Shown: positions 53,618 to 63,294, counted from the first letter of the stretch. The stretch: DNA of 64,000 nt from Dyadobacter sp. CY312 (GCF_021390535.1 NZ_JAJUXG010000007.1:62001-126000), one strand, 5' to 3'. Made by a program: numbers and translations. The notes: generated from the letters alone by a model not told the origin.

Positions 53618-55339
53618 TCAATTAACAGGGTTTGGAAATTCAATGGGTTGACTTTGCATCTTTATCTTCTTCGAAGCACTGTAAGGAATCAACGTTGCTA
53701 CCAGAATTACCCCGGCGATGATGGCGGTAATTTCTGCTCCGGAAGTTGTGAAAGTACTGAGTACAAACAGTATGACAGAGGTGAAAAGCAGGGCTCCTGC
53801 AATTACCTGCAAGCCGAATTTGTTCTGACGTTTAATCTCCAATGCCTCTTCTGGTGTTGCTTCAATCAGATTGTCAACCCGTTTTTGCTCCCTTGAAACC
53901 TGATACGTTAAAAACTCCTGTGCGGTTTTGTCTTTTGATCTTGCCCAAAGTTCATAAGCGAGAAGCAGCAATAATGGAAGCCCAACGCCCAAAATGTTTT
54001 CCATTGCCCGCGACAGCTTGAAATCGAGCAGCAGCGGGGCCAGTACTTTAAAGAAAAGGTTAACTGAAAGACCGATGCCGGTAACCCACAGCGTTACTTT
54101 GCTGGTCAGCCTCTTTGAAAACAGAGCCCAAAGGGGAGGCGCAAGCAAGGGGCCGCCGGATACGGCCGAAATACTCAGAACCACCTCCACAATGCCACCT
54201 GCCAGCGGAACCAGCAAAGCGATCCCGATCATACCCAAGCCAAAAAACCAGGATGAAGCTCTTGCCACGCGAATGAGCTGTTTATCAGAAGCAAGCGGAT
54301 TAACCATCCCTTTGTAAATGTCATTGGTAAATACCGCAGAAACTACGTTGAGCGCTGTGTTTGCACTGGCAGAGGTAGAAAAGTACATACCCGTAAGCAT
54401 CAGCCCAAGTAAGCCCGGAGGCAATACGAGTTTGCATATCATCAGATAAGCATTTTCAGTATCCATACCTGTAAGCGACGGATTAATTGCCTTGTAAATC
54501 ATCGGAGGAAACATCCAGATCACCGGGCTTATCAGGTACAATCCGGCAAAAAGGAACGCTACTTTTCTCGCTGATTTTTCACTGTCCACACTCGTGTAGC
54601 GCTGCACCATGGTCCAATTTCCACCTATATAGCAAATGTGGTAAATGACGTAAGCGAGCACGAACCCGATCGTGTATTCACCGTTGAGCAGATTGAAAAA
54701 ATCGTCGGGAACGTTCTGAGTGAAACCTTCCCAGCCGCCCACTTTGTCGAACGACAACGGCAGCAGAATAAAAACTGCGGCACATAAAACCACGAATTGA
54801 AGAATGTCTGTTACCATGACAGCCCAAAGTCCACCAACTGCGGTATAGGCGATCATAAACAATCCCAGTGCAATGGTGCAGGGCATCAAAGGTAAATCCA
54901 GCGAAGAACTCACTAGTCGTGCCACGGGATACAAAACCGAACCTTTAATGAAAACGGATACGAGTGTAAAGATGAAAATATAGGTTTTTTGAACAGGCAG
55001 GCCCAGCCGTTCACGTATGAATTCTGCTGCTGTAAGTGCACCTGTTCTTTTCCAGTAAGGTGCAAGAAAAAGACCCGTTACGAGCGCTCCAATACACATT
55101 GTCCACTGAATAGTGATAGCAACCCAGCCGTGTTTGTATGCAATAGATCCCCAGGCGACAAAAGTCCCGGCTGAAAAGAAACTCATGAACAGCGATAGTC
55201 CGCCAATAAACCAGGGCACGGCTTCTCCTCCTGCGAAAAAGGATTTTAAATTTCTGCCCGTTCTTGCAAAAAGCAAACCTATTGCCAGTACAAAGGCAGA
55301 GAAAACGGCAATTACGATGGTATCAATAGTACTGTTCAT
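53618..55339 (-). CDS. Sodium:solute symporter (SSS family)
   Basis: The 573-residue integral membrane protein has about 14 hydrophobic segments. The conserved N-terminal FFAGGEAVPWFIGGLSLFMS and FFSAGTFVAWGSIAYKHGW regions and TAVGGLWAVMVTDILQFVVL fit the SSS family, which imports sugars, sialic acid, amino acids or vitamins with sodium. It directly precedes the GH2 gene (11-bp gap), so it probably imports the product of that enzyme or of the esterase downstream in the cluster. The substrate is not determined by sequence. Confidence 0.9.
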   Translation of the reverse strand: MNSTIDTIVIAVFSAFVLAIGLLFARTGRNLKSFFAGGEAVPWFIGGLSLFMSFFSAGTFVAWGSIAYKHGWVAITIQWTMCIGALVTGLFLAPYWKRTGALTAAEFIRERLGLPVQKTYIFIFTLVSVFIKGSVLYPVARLVSSSLDLPLMPCTIALGLFMIAYTAVGGLWAVMVTDILQFVVLCAAVFILLPLSFDKVGGWEGFTQNVPDDFFNLLNGEYTIGFVLAYVIYHICYIGGNWTMVQRYTSVDSEKSARKVAFLFAGLYLISPVIWMFPPMIYKAINPSLTGMDTENAYLMICKLVLPPGLLGLMLTGMYFSTSASANTALNVVSAVFTNDIYKGMVNPLASDKQLIRVARASSWFFGLGMIGIALLVPLAGGIVEVVLSISAVSGGPLLAPPLWALFSKRLTSKVTLWVTGIGLSVNLFFKVLAPLLLDFKLSRAMENILGVGLPLLLLLAYELWARSKDKTAQEFLTYQVSREQKRVDNLIEATPEEALEIKRQNKFGLQVIAGALLFTSVILFVLSTFTTSGAEITAIIAGVILVATLIPYSASKKIKMQSQPIEFPNPVN

Positions 55340-55390
55340 AAATTAGGCTGTTGGCTTTCAGCAATCAGCTGTCGGCTCGTGTTTATAATG

Positions 55391-57388
55391 TTATTTTGAA
55401 CTTAATTTTATCAATGGGCTGTCTGTACGGAACGGTGCTGCCGGGAAACCTTCTTTGTTGTAAAGGTTGGCGCCGTTGCCTTCCACCGGGCTCCATGCCC
55501 ACGCATAGCGCACGGATTTTGGCTCCGGAATTTCATCTTTCCAGACAACTACCTCGTTTCCTTCGATTCTGGCGTTGGCCCATACAAATTTTCCGTCCAC
55601 TCCGGCAATGGCGAATCCTTTCAAAGCTCCATTCCGTGCGGACAATCCGTTGGCGGCATATTTGAATTTTATCCGGATGTTCTGTCCTTCAATCTGCATC
55701 GACTGATACAATGGAGAAGTTTGCAGATTGTTTTCTCCATAACACAGCCTTTTTGCCTCGGCTGCCATGCGCTCACCGACTTGCTGCTTGTAAACGGGAT
55801 GAACGTCATACGGATTTCCTACATCCATCGTGACTGCTATTCCGGTTTGAGGAATTGCCAAAGCCGACTGCTGTGCTTCCCGCATTTCAGCCCAATGCGA
55901 TTCTTCCGGATTCGGGTTCAGAGCCCCCATGCCGGAAAGCTGCGAAATAATGAACGGAAGCTCTCCCTGGTTAAACTGTTTGCGCCAGTCGTTAATTAAA
56001 AGCGGTAGAAGTTTCTGGTATTTAGCTGCTTCGGAGGCATTGGCTTCTCCCTGGTACCACAAAAAACCTTTTATTCCCAGATCTGCAAACGGGGCGATCA
56101 TGGCATTATAGATTGCTGACGGTCTCTTCCTGTCCGCCGGCTCGCTTGGTTTATCCGGATATGCGCCTTTTTTCAAAGTACTTCTATAGAGCCAGTTTCC
56201 TGACAATGGGATGATGAGCGGCTGATCGGATTCTACCAATTCCTGCAATCTCAGATCAATGGCATTTTTGCTTGTGAAACCACCGAAGCCAGAAGTGTTT
56301 TCAATGCGGATTGTAATGAGATTTTTGCCTTCTTTTACCAATTCACCTGGAATAATATAAATCCTGCGGCCCGGCTGCCAGGAAGTTTTGCCAACTTCTG
56401 TTCCGTTGAAATAGGTGATGTCAACATCTTTTAGTGTTTCCAGATTGATCATGAGCGATTTCCCCTTCATGGAAGCAGGCACATTTACTTCTTTGCGAAG
56501 CCACACAATTCCGTCAAAGTCAGATAATCCCTGTTCTTCCCAGTATCCCGGTGCTATTAGCGTCTTCCAGTTTTCAGGTTTATAGGCGGGAGAATACCAA
56601 TTTTCTGCAAAACCTGCATCTGTTTTTTGAATGCCATCCATCCATGTTCGTGTAGCTGCGGCATATTCAGTCTGACTGGTTTCAATTGACTTTTTCTGCA
56701 TTTCTTTTTGAAAGCTATCAGCCAGTTTGGAGAAATCAGGATGTTGTTCTATACTTTTTAGTCCGATCCATGGCTCAATGAATGTTCCTCCCCAGGAAGC
56801 GTGTATGATGCCAATAGGGATATGCCTGGATTTGTAAATTTCTCTTGCAAAAAAATAGGCGACAGCAGAAAAAGAGGCGGTGTTTTCGGGAGTTGAAATT
56901 TGCCACAATGCCTCAGATGTATTGTTACGTGGCGCTGAACTTAAATCCTTGGGCACAGTGAAAGATCGAATCTCAGCATGATCTGCGTTTTTTAGTTCGA
57001 AAGGGGCGTTGAAAGCCTTATAAACCGGCCACTCCATGTTGGACTGTCCGGAGCAAAGCCATACATCGCCGATCAGGATATTTTTAAATGAAAACGAGCT
57101 GTCTGAAATGATTTTTAAGTCATACGTCCCGCCAGCTTCTTTTGCAGGAAAGCTAATGTTCCATTTACCGTCAGCGTCGGCTTTAACTTTCTTCTTCTCA
57201 TTGGAAAATTCAATGGTAAATGTCGCTTTTGGATTGGCAGTGCCCCAAAACTGAATCGGTTTTTCACGTTGCAAAACCATATTGTCGCCAAAGAAATAGG
57301 GGAGTTTAATCCCGCTTTTGGCAAACGAAATCTGTGCAATGCAGAACAGAATCAAACTCAGGTAGATTGTCTTTTTTACTTTATTCAT
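55391..57388 (-). CDS. Sialate O-acetylesterase-like carbohydrate esterase
   Basis: The 665-residue protein starts with a signal peptide (KTIYLSLILFCIAQISFA) and has the typical sialate O-acetylesterase layout: FFGDNMVLQREKPIQFWGTA, GDVWLCSGQSNMEWPV with the catalytic Ser, IIHASWGGTFIEPWIG, an inserted galactose-binding-like domain (KPENWKTLIAPGYWEEQGLS), GFLWYQGEANASEA and NPYDVHPVYKQQVGERMA with the Asp-x-x-His pair. It removes O-acetyl groups from sugar residues in the periplasm or outside, probably preparing a glycan for the neighbouring glycosidase. Confidence 0.92.
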   Translation of the reverse strand: MNKVKKTIYLSLILFCIAQISFAKSGIKLPYFFGDNMVLQREKPIQFWGTANPKATFTIEFSNEKKKVKADADGKWNISFPAKEAGGTYDLKIISDSSFSFKNILIGDVWLCSGQSNMEWPVYKAFNAPFELKNADHAEIRSFTVPKDLSSAPRNNTSEALWQISTPENTASFSAVAYFFAREIYKSRHIPIGIIHASWGGTFIEPWIGLKSIEQHPDFSKLADSFQKEMQKKSIETSQTEYAAATRTWMDGIQKTDAGFAENWYSPAYKPENWKTLIAPGYWEEQGLSDFDGIVWLRKEVNVPASMKGKSLMINLETLKDVDITYFNGTEVGKTSWQPGRRIYIIPGELVKEGKNLITIRIENTSGFGGFTSKNAIDLRLQELVESDQPLIIPLSGNWLYRSTLKKGAYPDKPSEPADRKRPSAIYNAMIAPFADLGIKGFLWYQGEANASEAAKYQKLLPLLINDWRKQFNQGELPFIISQLSGMGALNPNPEESHWAEMREAQQSALAIPQTGIAVTMDVGNPYDVHPVYKQQVGERMAAEAKRLCYGENNLQTSPLYQSMQIEGQNIRIKFKYAANGLSARNGALKGFAIAGVDGKFVWANARIEGNEVVVWKDEIPEPKSVRYAWAWSPVEGNGANLYNKEGFPAAPFRTDSPLIKLSSK

Positions 57389-57401
57389 AGGAATTAGCAG
57401 G

Positions 57402-57555
57402 GCTCATTGCATGGTAAACGCATTTGAAAATTTTGTTGGATAACCTTATTCTTTTTTTATGAGTTTTTACCCACCGCAACGGCGGACGGTCCGCCGTTGC
57501 GGTGGGTATCTTGCATTTGACAAAAGCCTAAATGCGTTTGCCCTGTGCTCATTGC
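57402..57555. mobile_element. MITE-like element with 9-bp direct repeats and a large palindrome
   Basis: Direct repeats GCTCATTGC lie at 57402-57410 and 57547-57555. Inside them are inverted ends GGTAAACGCATTT (57413-57425) and AAATGCGTTTGCC (57530-57542) with one mismatch. The centre carries a perfect palindrome with 19-bp arms (57469-57487 and 57489-57507; arm ACCCACCGCAACGGCGGAC) and a 1-nt spacer. No transposase is encoded. The design is that of a non-autonomous miniature transposon with target-site duplication; the central palindrome would also fold in RNA. Confidence 0.6.
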
Positions 57556-57580
57556 CTTGGTCCGTTCTTTAAACTGTTGA

Positions 57581-60169
57581 CTATTCAAAAGTGACTGTAT
57601 AAACCTCCATCCCAAATCCGGGTATTTGATAGTCAATAGATTGGTTGGTCACGGATTGTTTTGATGCCGTTTTAGAAATACTTTTTATCTTTTTACCCGC
57701 TGCCCATTTTTCAGCATTGAGAGAAATTTTTCCTTCACTCGGTTGTGCCCGGTTATTGAGCAAAATGATATAAGCTTCCTTGTTTTCTGTATTCTCGGCA
57801 AGAACGGCATCCACAACGGGAAGCTGACCGGTTACGAAACCTTCTCTGATCACCAGGCTTGCCTTATTGCCATAAATTGTTCCAGGTTCAAAACCATAGG
57901 TTTGGTGCGGTCCGACTTTTGGTGTTACAAAACCTCTTGGGAAAGAAGCTTTGCCATCGGAACGTAGCGCAACTTCGGACAAAAGATAATCGGTGATCCA
58001 GCCGACCTGCCACCATGCATGATGCGGATAAGGACCGGCTCCTTTGTTCATGGCTTGCCAGTAGTAAGAGGCTACGCTGGTTTTGCTATCCACAAAAGCG
58101 TCCCGGCCAATGGCAGATGAGCGGGCCATATCTGCAAAAATCTGATCGCCTGTAAGCTGATGCATACGAATGAACATACCGGCATGGCTTGCCAATTGAA
58201 TAGGTCCGTGGCGTGTGGCCGAACCAAAAATTCCTCCATGCTCGAAGCTCAATCCGGTCTGGCTAATTTCCCAGTCCTGTCTTTTGGTTCCGTTCACCGT
58301 TTTAACTTCCTGCGTGGCAATAGGGTGTGTATAGATGGATGTCGTATAAATTTTGGCACAGGTGATGGCTGCATCCTGATATTTTTTGTTTTTGGTCAAA
58401 TCATACAGATCCAGAAATGCCTGAGCCGATTGTCCGGTTGCGAAATCGGGAGCATAACTTGCGTCGCCGCAAACACCTAAAAACGAACCTGTTTCTACTG
58501 AGTTTTTGATTAGCCAGTCGGCTCCTTTTTGCGCAGCTTTCAGGTACTTCTCATCTTTTAAAATTCGGTAGGCGACAATTAATCCATAAAAAGAAGGACG
58601 TACATCTTTAATATCTTTGAAGAGTTCTGCTTTCGTATTGCGGTCGTAAGCAACGGCAAAACTTCCATCCGGTTTTTGCCAGGAAAGTAATTTTTCGGCG
58701 CCGTATTTAAGCCTTTCTTTTAGTTCTGTATTATTTGGTTCGAACAACAGCATGTTGCCGATGTCGAGCATTACGTAATAGGTGAGCGCGATAGGCTCAA
58801 CCACCTCGCCCCATTCTTCCACGAATTTTTTCTTTTTGGTAAGATAATATTGTCCTTCTATCGCACCTTTGAAAAAATCATCTTCTGTATCCTGCTGTAC
58901 CAACTTAAAATTTAAAGCTGGCGGTAACACTTTTTCTTTCAATTCCGGATCGTTGGTCGTATTGGCCAACATCCACATGGCGCCGTAGTCAGCATTTTTC
59001 ATGGCATCTTTATTGGAGCCCACCACACCGCCAAGATAGGATTGCGCGCCAATTTGTTTGCCTTTGTATTCCTCAATATTCCAAAGAGAGGTTTTTGGAT
59101 CAGTGAGGTAATGATGCATATTTTCGATCCTGCTTGTAAGCGATTGTGTGCTTTGGCGCAGCGCTAGCGTTTCTTTGAACTTATAAATATCATAAGCCGC
59201 ATGGTTCACCGCCTGAAACCAGTCGCCGTCGGTGAGGCTGTAACGGAAGGAATAGGTGATTTCTTCATCAGCATTACGTTCCGATTTTGCTTCACCCAAA
59301 ACCGGATAATAGAGCGTGGGCGAAAGCTGCGACCTTCGGTTCATATGTGACAGGCCAACAAACCAGTCCGTTTGTGTGTATTTGTCCTTTGCCCAGGGAT
59401 CACGGGCAAGTCCGGGTTCGGGAATAACGGAAAGGGTAACGCCCGTTTTTGAACTCATGAGAGGACTTAAAGTGGTGGCGCAACGTTCACGATATATCAC
59501 CGGACGGTTCGGAACCCCATGGCCGTAAGCATACGCAAGGGCAAAGTTTTTCTGCATGAAATTTCCCTGAAAATACCCGGGTACAGATACCCAGGCCATC
59601 TTGTCTGCGGGTAGGGTGGCCAGCGTTGGTGTTGCCAGTGAAAAGAAACCTTTTTTTCTGGGAATAAGGCGCATCGTAACCTGTATATCGTTTGGAAATG
59701 CCGGGTCTAGCTTCCAGGTGGAGATGATGGTGGCTACCTCGGTCTCTTTTGTCAATTCCACCTCATTGCTTTTAACCTGAATCGCCGATGGGAAAAAGTG
59801 AAATACCTGTCCTGCTTTGTTTAAAGAAACCTCAGTGGTGCTTTCTTTCCATTGCAGCTGCTGGTAGTGGTAGGCCTCTTCGGGAAACTTCCCGCCAGTA
59901 ATTTTTTCAAATGTCTCTTTTGGCTCGTCCGACGGTTTGGTTTCGGAATAAAGCAAAGTGTACTCACCTGATGGTACCAGAGCGTCGATCCATTTACCAT
60001 TTTTTTTAACCTGAACCTTGTTGATTTTCCACTCCTGCTTGCCGTTATTTTGCCAGCTGACATGAATGTGATCATTCATCAGGTCAGTAGGAGTTTTCTT
60101 TTGGGCAAAGATCAATTCCGGAAAAACGAAACAGATAAACAGGATCAGATATGTTCTCATTTTAATCAT
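57581..60169 (-). CDS. Secreted protein with an alpha-toroid-like domain, putative glycan-active enzyme
   Basis: I do not recognise a named family. The 862-residue protein has a signal peptide (MRTYLILFICFVFPELIFAQ, starting at residue 4 of the given frame). The first about 330 residues look beta-rich. From about 335 on, helix pairs with WMLANTTNDPELKEK, KLLSWQKPDGSFAVAYDR, GLIVAYRILKDEKYLKAAQK, ATGQSAQAFLDLYDLTKN and MHQLTGDQIFADMARSSAIG resemble an (alpha/alpha) toroid of glycoside hydrolases or polysaccharide lyases. Its place between the esterase and apbE genes suggests action on the same glycan. No catalytic residue can be named. Confidence 0.75.
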   Translation of the reverse strand: MIKMRTYLILFICFVFPELIFAQKKTPTDLMNDHIHVSWQNNGKQEWKINKVQVKKNGKWIDALVPSGEYTLLYSETKPSDEPKETFEKITGGKFPEEAYHYQQLQWKESTTEVSLNKAGQVFHFFPSAIQVKSNEVELTKETEVATIISTWKLDPAFPNDIQVTMRLIPRKKGFFSLATPTLATLPADKMAWVSVPGYFQGNFMQKNFALAYAYGHGVPNRPVIYRERCATTLSPLMSSKTGVTLSVIPEPGLARDPWAKDKYTQTDWFVGLSHMNRRSQLSPTLYYPVLGEAKSERNADEEITYSFRYSLTDGDWFQAVNHAAYDIYKFKETLALRQSTQSLTSRIENMHHYLTDPKTSLWNIEEYKGKQIGAQSYLGGVVGSNKDAMKNADYGAMWMLANTTNDPELKEKVLPPALNFKLVQQDTEDDFFKGAIEGQYYLTKKKKFVEEWGEVVEPIALTYYVMLDIGNMLLFEPNNTELKERLKYGAEKLLSWQKPDGSFAVAYDRNTKAELFKDIKDVRPSFYGLIVAYRILKDEKYLKAAQKGADWLIKNSVETGSFLGVCGDASYAPDFATGQSAQAFLDLYDLTKNKKYQDAAITCAKIYTTSIYTHPIATQEVKTVNGTKRQDWEISQTGLSFEHGGIFGSATRHGPIQLASHAGMFIRMHQLTGDQIFADMARSSAIGRDAFVDSKTSVASYYWQAMNKGAGPYPHHAWWQVGWITDYLLSEVALRSDGKASFPRGFVTPKVGPHQTYGFEPGTIYGNKASLVIREGFVTGQLPVVDAVLAENTENKEAYIILLNNRAQPSEGKISLNAEKWAAGKKIKSISKTASKQSVTNQSIDYQIPGFGMEVYTVTFE

Positions 60170-60207
60170 TGTACGCCGGTTAAATCATCATTTAAAATTT
60201 TCTTTCC

Positions 60208-61209
60208 CTATAATATTTTTATAAAATTCCTGATTCCTTCTGACGCGTAGGAGCTGAGTTTCCCAGTCGTATCATTGTATATCAGGAATACATCGATGTG
60301 TTTGTGCTGCTTTATAAATTTTTTCGTCTCCTCAATACCCATTACAAAAAAGGCGGTATCGTAAGCATCAGCAGTAATAGCGTCCTTTGCGAAAACGGTT
60401 ACACTTAGCAGAGAAGTCTGCTCCATGGAACCCGTTTTTGGATTGATAAGATGGTTGAAAACCTGTCCGTCCTTCTCAAAATGATTCCGGTAATTTCCGG
60501 CTGTGGTCATGGCTTTGTCGGTTAGAGTTACCGTCGCATAAAGTGAACCTGGTGTCAGCGGATTATCTATACCTGTAATCCATGGCTTGTCATCATTTTT
60601 TGTACCCTTGCAGACAATTTCCCCTCCAATTTCAACCATGTAACATTTAATGTTTTTTTGTTCTAAAAATCTGCTGATTACATCCACCGAATAGCCCTGA
60701 GCGATTCCGTTGAAGTCAAGCCGAACATTTTCTTTGGATTTCTGAACCGATATGGAGTCAAACTCAATCTGATTGAAGCCGATCAGTTTTAGTGCAGAAT
60801 CCACCGCTAACTTCGCGTTTTGATTTTTTCCATTAGCTCCAAAACCATAAGCTTCGGTGAGTGGCAGAATCGTCGGATCAAACATTCCATTGGTTGCCTC
60901 ATAAACCTCTTTCGACTTCGCCAGCACCGGGTAAAAGTAGGGTGTTGTGAATTTGATGGCATGCGATCGGTTAAAAAGCGACAGCTCCGAATCGTCCCGG
61001 TAGAGCGACAAACTCTTATCAAAATCAGTTAGAATAGAATCAATTTGTATTTTAAAATTCCGTTTTTCTGTATCGAAATATTTGATGTTGTAAGTAGTAC
61101 CCTGAGCTTTGCCATTGACGGAAACCATAGGAATAGATTGAGCAGCTGTCCTGTTTTGTGATAAAAACAGGATGAGAAATGTAGCATATATCAATCTTTG
61201 GAAACTCAT
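60208..61209 (-). CDS. apbE: FAD:protein FMN transferase, exported ApbE
   Basis: ApbE attaches FMN covalently to a Thr or Ser in target proteins outside the cytoplasm. The 333-residue protein has a signal peptide (MSFQRLIYATFLILFLSQNR, then TAAQ) and the family motifs KAQGTTYNIKYFD, DFDKSLSLYRDDSELSLFN, LDFNGIAQGYSVD, MVEIGGEIVCKG, HLINPKTGSMEQ and ADAYDTAFFVMG with the Mg-binding Asp and Thr. It lies between a secreted unknown and a FAD-dependent oxidoreductase. A protein with a matching target motif is encoded at the right edge of the window, strengthening a functional link. Confidence 0.95.
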   Translation of the reverse strand: MSFQRLIYATFLILFLSQNRTAAQSIPMVSVNGKAQGTTYNIKYFDTEKRNFKIQIDSILTDFDKSLSLYRDDSELSLFNRSHAIKFTTPYFYPVLAKSKEVYEATNGMFDPTILPLTEAYGFGANGKNQNAKLAVDSALKLIGFNQIEFDSISVQKSKENVRLDFNGIAQGYSVDVISRFLEQKNIKCYMVEIGGEIVCKGTKNDDKPWITGIDNPLTPGSLYATVTLTDKAMTTAGNYRNHFEKDGQVFNHLINPKTGSMEQTSLLSVTVFAKDAITADAYDTAFFVMGIEETKKFIKQHKHIDVFLIYNDTTGKLSSYASEGIRNFIKIL

Positions 61210-61229
61210 TGACTAATTGTTTTTTTGTT

Positions 61230-61307
61230 TGCCACGGATGCACGAATATTCACGAATAAAAAAAATGATTACATCTACATTCGTGTAAAATCCGTGTATC
61301 CGTGGCA
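61230..61307. repeat. Inverted repeat between apbE and the FAD-oxidoreductase gene
   Basis: TGCCACGGATGCAC (61230-61243) and GTGTATCCGTGGCA (61294-61307) are inverted copies with one mismatch, separated by AT-rich sequence with further CACGAAT/ATTCGTG pairing. This type of CCACGGAT repeat is common between genes of Bacteroidota. Confidence 0.65.
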
Positions 61308-61313
61308 TAAAAA

Positions 61314-63113
61314 TTACGGTTGCGGAGCCAGTGTTTCACCTTTTAAAACACCAACAAGTTCGGGCAAATGATGCTCGTAAACACCTCTTGGCGATGTTTT
61401 GTATTTGGCAGCCAAAGCGGCTGCAAATCCTACCACTTCGCCCATCATGCCGCACGTACGCATTACACGAGTACTTCCAAAAGCGACATGCGTGGTACTT
61501 ATATTCCTTCCTGCCATAAATAAGTTCTGGATGTTCTTTGAATATAAGCAGCGGTACGGAATCGTATACGGCGCTACTTTAATGTGTTTGGTGCTGGCAA
61601 AAAACTCCTGACCTTCGAAATACTTGCTGTTTTTTTCGTTGGGAAAATGCAGGTCAATCGTCCATGTGGCTGTAACTGAGCCATCGGGATAAAACTTGCC
61701 TTCCTGAATATCCATCTGGTTCAGAATGTGATCTCCAATTAATCTTCGTGATTCTCTCTTCCCGCCAATATATGCAACCCAGGCAAGTTCCTGTTTTGCG
61801 AACTTTTCCTTTTTGCTATTTTTTAAATAAGACCAGTTTCCGAAAATGGCGCGAAGATTATGGTCGCGGATTTGTTCAGCCTGTGTAATGGTGTTGAAGT
61901 TCCCGAAACCGGTTTCCCATTCCCAATCCGATTTTGTCTGGTCAATGTGGTATTCGTCTGAAAACTGTAAAGCCCATGGTGTTTCCGGGAAACTGGTCAC
62001 TGAATCAACCGGCAATGAAGCCCACAAATTGGAGGTCCCCAGTGTAAAATCATCGGATTTTTCAGCCGCCAGCGATTCGCCTGTTTCTGCTTTGCTTTCT
62101 CTACCCATGCGGAAGTCGGCACCAGCCAAAAATCCTAACGTTCCGTCACCGGTACAGTCAGAGAAAAATGAACCTTCAAACCTTGTTTCCTGATTGGTAG
62201 CAATGTTTCGGCCTACCACAGCAGTAATAATATCGTTTTGTTTTTCTGCCTTAAAAACGAATGTGTTGAGAAAGAGAGTGATGTTGGGCTCCGCTTTGAT
62301 GATGTCAATTTTACGTTTGTCACCATATTCCTTCGCATCAGGATTTCCGTTACCGGGATCGCCATTGTCCATTTCACGTACAATGCGGCCTAGTTTTGGA
62401 TAATGGTTTTTGTCTACATCGCCCATTAGATGCACACGTATTTCGGAGCTGTTGTTTCCACCCAAAACAGGTCTGTCTTGGATTAATGCCACTTTCATAC
62501 CCATACGTGCTGCGGAAATGGCTGCGCAAGTCCCGGCAATACCACCTCCCACTACCACCATATCAAACCTTCCGGCGGTAGAAGGCGTTTCAGTCAGATT
62601 TAGCTGTTTTCTGCGAAATGCGGTCAGTTCGTCCAGTTTGTTTGGAGGTGTAAATTTTGGAGCATCGGTAAACAGGATTGCATCGCAACGTCCGTTAAAG
62701 CCGGTAAGGTCTTTTAATGATAGTTTGGTCTGCACATTTTTGATATCCACTTCGCCGCCATCGTACCATTTCCACTCGTCCGACCCGCTTTCTCCGAAAA
62801 TTTGTTTGATCGCATTACCATCAACCGAAACCTGGAATTTGCCCGGACCTTTTGGAAAAGGAGCCCAGTCTTTCGTGCGAACCCACATGCGATATTTCCC
62901 TGTTTTGGGAAATTTAACTGTTGTAGACGCATCTTTAACCGGTCGTCCCATTCCGTGCGCCATAATGTATGATGAATTCATCACCACAAACGACTGCTGA
63001 TCGATCACCCACCCTCCTTTGTTTTCGAAAGATTCCGTTTCCACGAAGACATGGTTCTGGGCAAAAAGTTGGACCGTAAGGAATAATAAGAGTATTGTTA
63101 TGTTGATTTTCAT
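61314..63113 (-). CDS. Secreted FAD-dependent oxidoreductase with N-terminal sugar-binding-like domain
   Basis: The 599-residue protein has a signal peptide (MKINITILLLFLTVQLFA, then Q), an N-terminal beta domain of about 140 residues with GKYRMWVRTKDWAPFPKGPG and KFQVSVDGNA (similar to carbohydrate-binding or golvesin-like domains), then a PF12831-type FAD domain: MVVVGGGIAGTCAAISAARM, QDRPVLGGNNSSEIRVHLMG, NLFMAGRNISTTHVAFGSTR and MRTCGMMGEVVGFAAALAAK. It is a paralogue of the gene at 49010. Export with FAD and the adjacent apbE suggest a periplasmic redox enzyme acting on a sugar or its derivative. The reaction is unknown. Confidence 0.88.
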   Translation of the reverse strand: MKINITILLLFLTVQLFAQNHVFVETESFENKGGWVIDQQSFVVMNSSYIMAHGMGRPVKDASTTVKFPKTGKYRMWVRTKDWAPFPKGPGKFQVSVDGNAIKQIFGESGSDEWKWYDGGEVDIKNVQTKLSLKDLTGFNGRCDAILFTDAPKFTPPNKLDELTAFRRKQLNLTETPSTAGRFDMVVVGGGIAGTCAAISAARMGMKVALIQDRPVLGGNNSSEIRVHLMGDVDKNHYPKLGRIVREMDNGDPGNGNPDAKEYGDKRKIDIIKAEPNITLFLNTFVFKAEKQNDIITAVVGRNIATNQETRFEGSFFSDCTGDGTLGFLAGADFRMGRESKAETGESLAAEKSDDFTLGTSNLWASLPVDSVTSFPETPWALQFSDEYHIDQTKSDWEWETGFGNFNTITQAEQIRDHNLRAIFGNWSYLKNSKKEKFAKQELAWVAYIGGKRESRRLIGDHILNQMDIQEGKFYPDGSVTATWTIDLHFPNEKNSKYFEGQEFFASTKHIKVAPYTIPYRCLYSKNIQNLFMAGRNISTTHVAFGSTRVMRTCGMMGEVVGFAAALAAKYKTSPRGVYEHHLPELVGVLKGETLAPQP

Positions 63114-63294
63114 AGGGGTATTAGGTTTAGTTATTGTAATTCCCAGGGCTTCTTCCGGTTCTCATAGCTATATCTGGTTCCGCGCACTTCCTCCCCGGAT
63201 TTCTTCCGGGGTTGAGAGAGTAAGCCTTTCGGGCTATTTTGATCCGGGTTGTGAAAGATTTGAGTTATTTCTGCTTATCATTTTTTCTAGATTA
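63114..63294 (-). other. Spacer with hairpins between the FMN-binding protein and FAD-oxidoreductase genes
   Basis: The gap contains CCCCGGATTTCTTCCGGGG (7-bp perfect stem) and an AGCC/GGCT hairpin. These could end the upstream gene or shape the mRNA leader of the downstream one. Confidence 0.4.
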
